In this document: piece after piece, positions 62,843 through 64,000 of the stretch
Layout of the letters: every line of letters begins with the position of its first letter
How positions within the stretch are numbered: the first letter of the stretch is position 1
DNA from: Mesorhabditis belari
Lineage: Eukaryota > Nematoda > Chromadorea > Rhabditida > Rhabditidae
Assembly (NCBI GenBank): GCA_958450365.1
Contig: CAUEEP010000935.1
Span: 1,686,001 to 1,750,000 of the forward strand
DNA: 64,000 nt
Direction: 5' to 3'
The notes under the pieces: generated by a model
The model's database searches: none
Told to the model about the DNA's origin: nothing
The model's input: only the letters and a program-made list of their open reading frames with translations
Translations under genes and position numbers: made by a program

Positions 62843-64000
62843 TCTGGAAATAATAATTTTACTAATGAGGCACAGCTAAAAACGACTGCTTTATGAGCTC
62901 TCCTGCTCAAGAATTTGCAAGCACAACTTTCTGGCGCACTGGATCAGTGAATTTCCTTGATTCTCATGCGGAAAGTGACGAATTCAGTGCACCAGAAAGA
63001 TAAGTTTTGAAAAATCTAAACAAAGAGGAGTAATAAAGAAATTTTAAATATTAAAAGCTTCATAAGTGCAAAAGTCTGGCTTTAAATAGCCAAGAAATTG
63101 GGAGTGGGACAAATGCGACCTTTTTTTGCGCACCCGGACATTTGCGCACCTTTTTTTCCGCCCTTAGCCCATTAGCGCACCTTTTTTCGCGTTTTAAAAA
63201 AGCTCTAAAAGCTAATATTAACCAATTTCTATTCCAAATGTTGTTTTTCTAGGTAATTTGAGGGTGCCGAATTCAAATTTTGACATATCAGAGCTTGTGG
63301 AACCAATTTGAAAGACAAAACGGCTAGATCAAATTACAGAAAATTGTCGATCTTTCTCTTTGTATAACTCCGTCCGTTCGCTTCCACAAGCTCTGATATG
63401 TCAAAATTTCGATTCTACGCCCTAAAATTACATAGAAAAACAACTTTTGGAATAGAAATTCGTTAATATTAGCTTTTTAGAGGTTTTTTTAAAACGCGAA
63501 AAACGGTGCGCTAATGGGCAAGGTGCGCAAATGTCCGGGTGCGCAAAAAAAAGGCCGCATTTGTCCCACTCCCAAGAAATTGATAGAATTGATAGAGTTT
63601 ATCAAAAATGAACAAAAATCGAGAATTTTGGCTAGAGAAGAATTGTAGTAATTGTAGTGGTGATATGAGTGAAAAGGGAAATTTTTTTTTCTACGGAAAA
63701 TGATTCACTTTAAATCTCATATAGATGGAAGACACCCAAACAGTACAAAACATTTCAAACGACACCCCAATCGTTTCCGTTTTCTTTCAAAAGTTTCCAT
63801 TACGCCAGGAAAAAAAATTGAGCAATAGAATGAGATTTTTGGAAAGAAAAGAGAAAATTCTGAAATGAATGAAAGAAATTTAGCTTTTGAAAGCTTAAGC
63901 TTTTGAATTTCAAATCTTAAATCTTCAAATGTAATCTGCTTTTTTATAAAAGTTGATTGAGAACTTAGGTTCTAGACAGTCAAAATCATTCAATTGCGCA
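62843..64000. other. Upstream region of the second RING gene
   Basis: No exon is visible. It contains the foldback element at 63108-63573. The promoter of the minus-strand RING gene should lie here. Confidence 0.45.
63108..63573. mobile_element. Foldback element with 9-bp target duplication
   Basis: Ends ggagtgggacaaatgcg and cgcatttgtcccactcc are inverted, with aagaaattg directly repeated on both sides. Arms of about 200 bp include gcgcacccggacatttg, cgcgttttaaaaaagc and gagcttgtgg. The 9-bp duplication fits Mutator-like elements. Confidence 0.85.

Overview
The window reads as nuclear DNA of a nematode (class Chromadorea; the genus cannot be fixed from sequence alone). The evidence is a nematode-type cuticle collagen, short introns with TTTCAG-like acceptors, acceptor-like sites directly in front of start codons as expected for spliced-leader trans-splicing, a closely spaced gene pair that looks like an operon, class II tRNA-Leu(AAG) genes, and abundant Tc1/mariner-type DNA elements. 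All gene models below were joined by hand from conserved splice signals, phase and protein-family logic; there is no transcript evidence.

Layout. 844-4090 is a DNA transposon with long inverted repeats and a transposase-like gene. The plus strand then carries a Methyltransf_22/FkbM-like methyltransferase (4587-7849), a GT10 alpha-1,3-fucosyltransferase (10564-18037, 5' exon not found) and, 174 bp downstream, a GT49 glycosyltransferase (18212-20970); the last two look like an operon making Golgi glycosylation enzymes. A trypsin-like protease is on the minus strand (22986-25400), followed by a plus-strand membrane protein with a phospholipase-A2-like cysteine core (26414-28875) and a cuticle collagen (34178-36489). 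The right half holds two related minus-strand genes encoding RING/B-box (TRIM-like) proteins: 36770-50421 and 55114-62842. Repeat-filled introns make the first of these 13.7 kb long for 435 codons.

Most of the remaining DNA is mobile or repetitive: two damaged CR1/Jockey-like LINEs, a frameshifted mariner nested inside a foldback element, two Tc1-like transposase fragments, many palindromic (foldback) MITEs with TA or 8-9 bp target duplications, at least seven minisatellites, and many tRNA-derived sequences. The most unusual items are a tRNA-like sequence whose anticodon-arm region has expanded into a 1.4-kb minisatellite inside the intron where the RING paralogue lacks an exon; foldback elements built from head-to-head tRNA-like sequences; and repeated 63-111 bp direct duplications of local sequence on both sides of inserted DNA.
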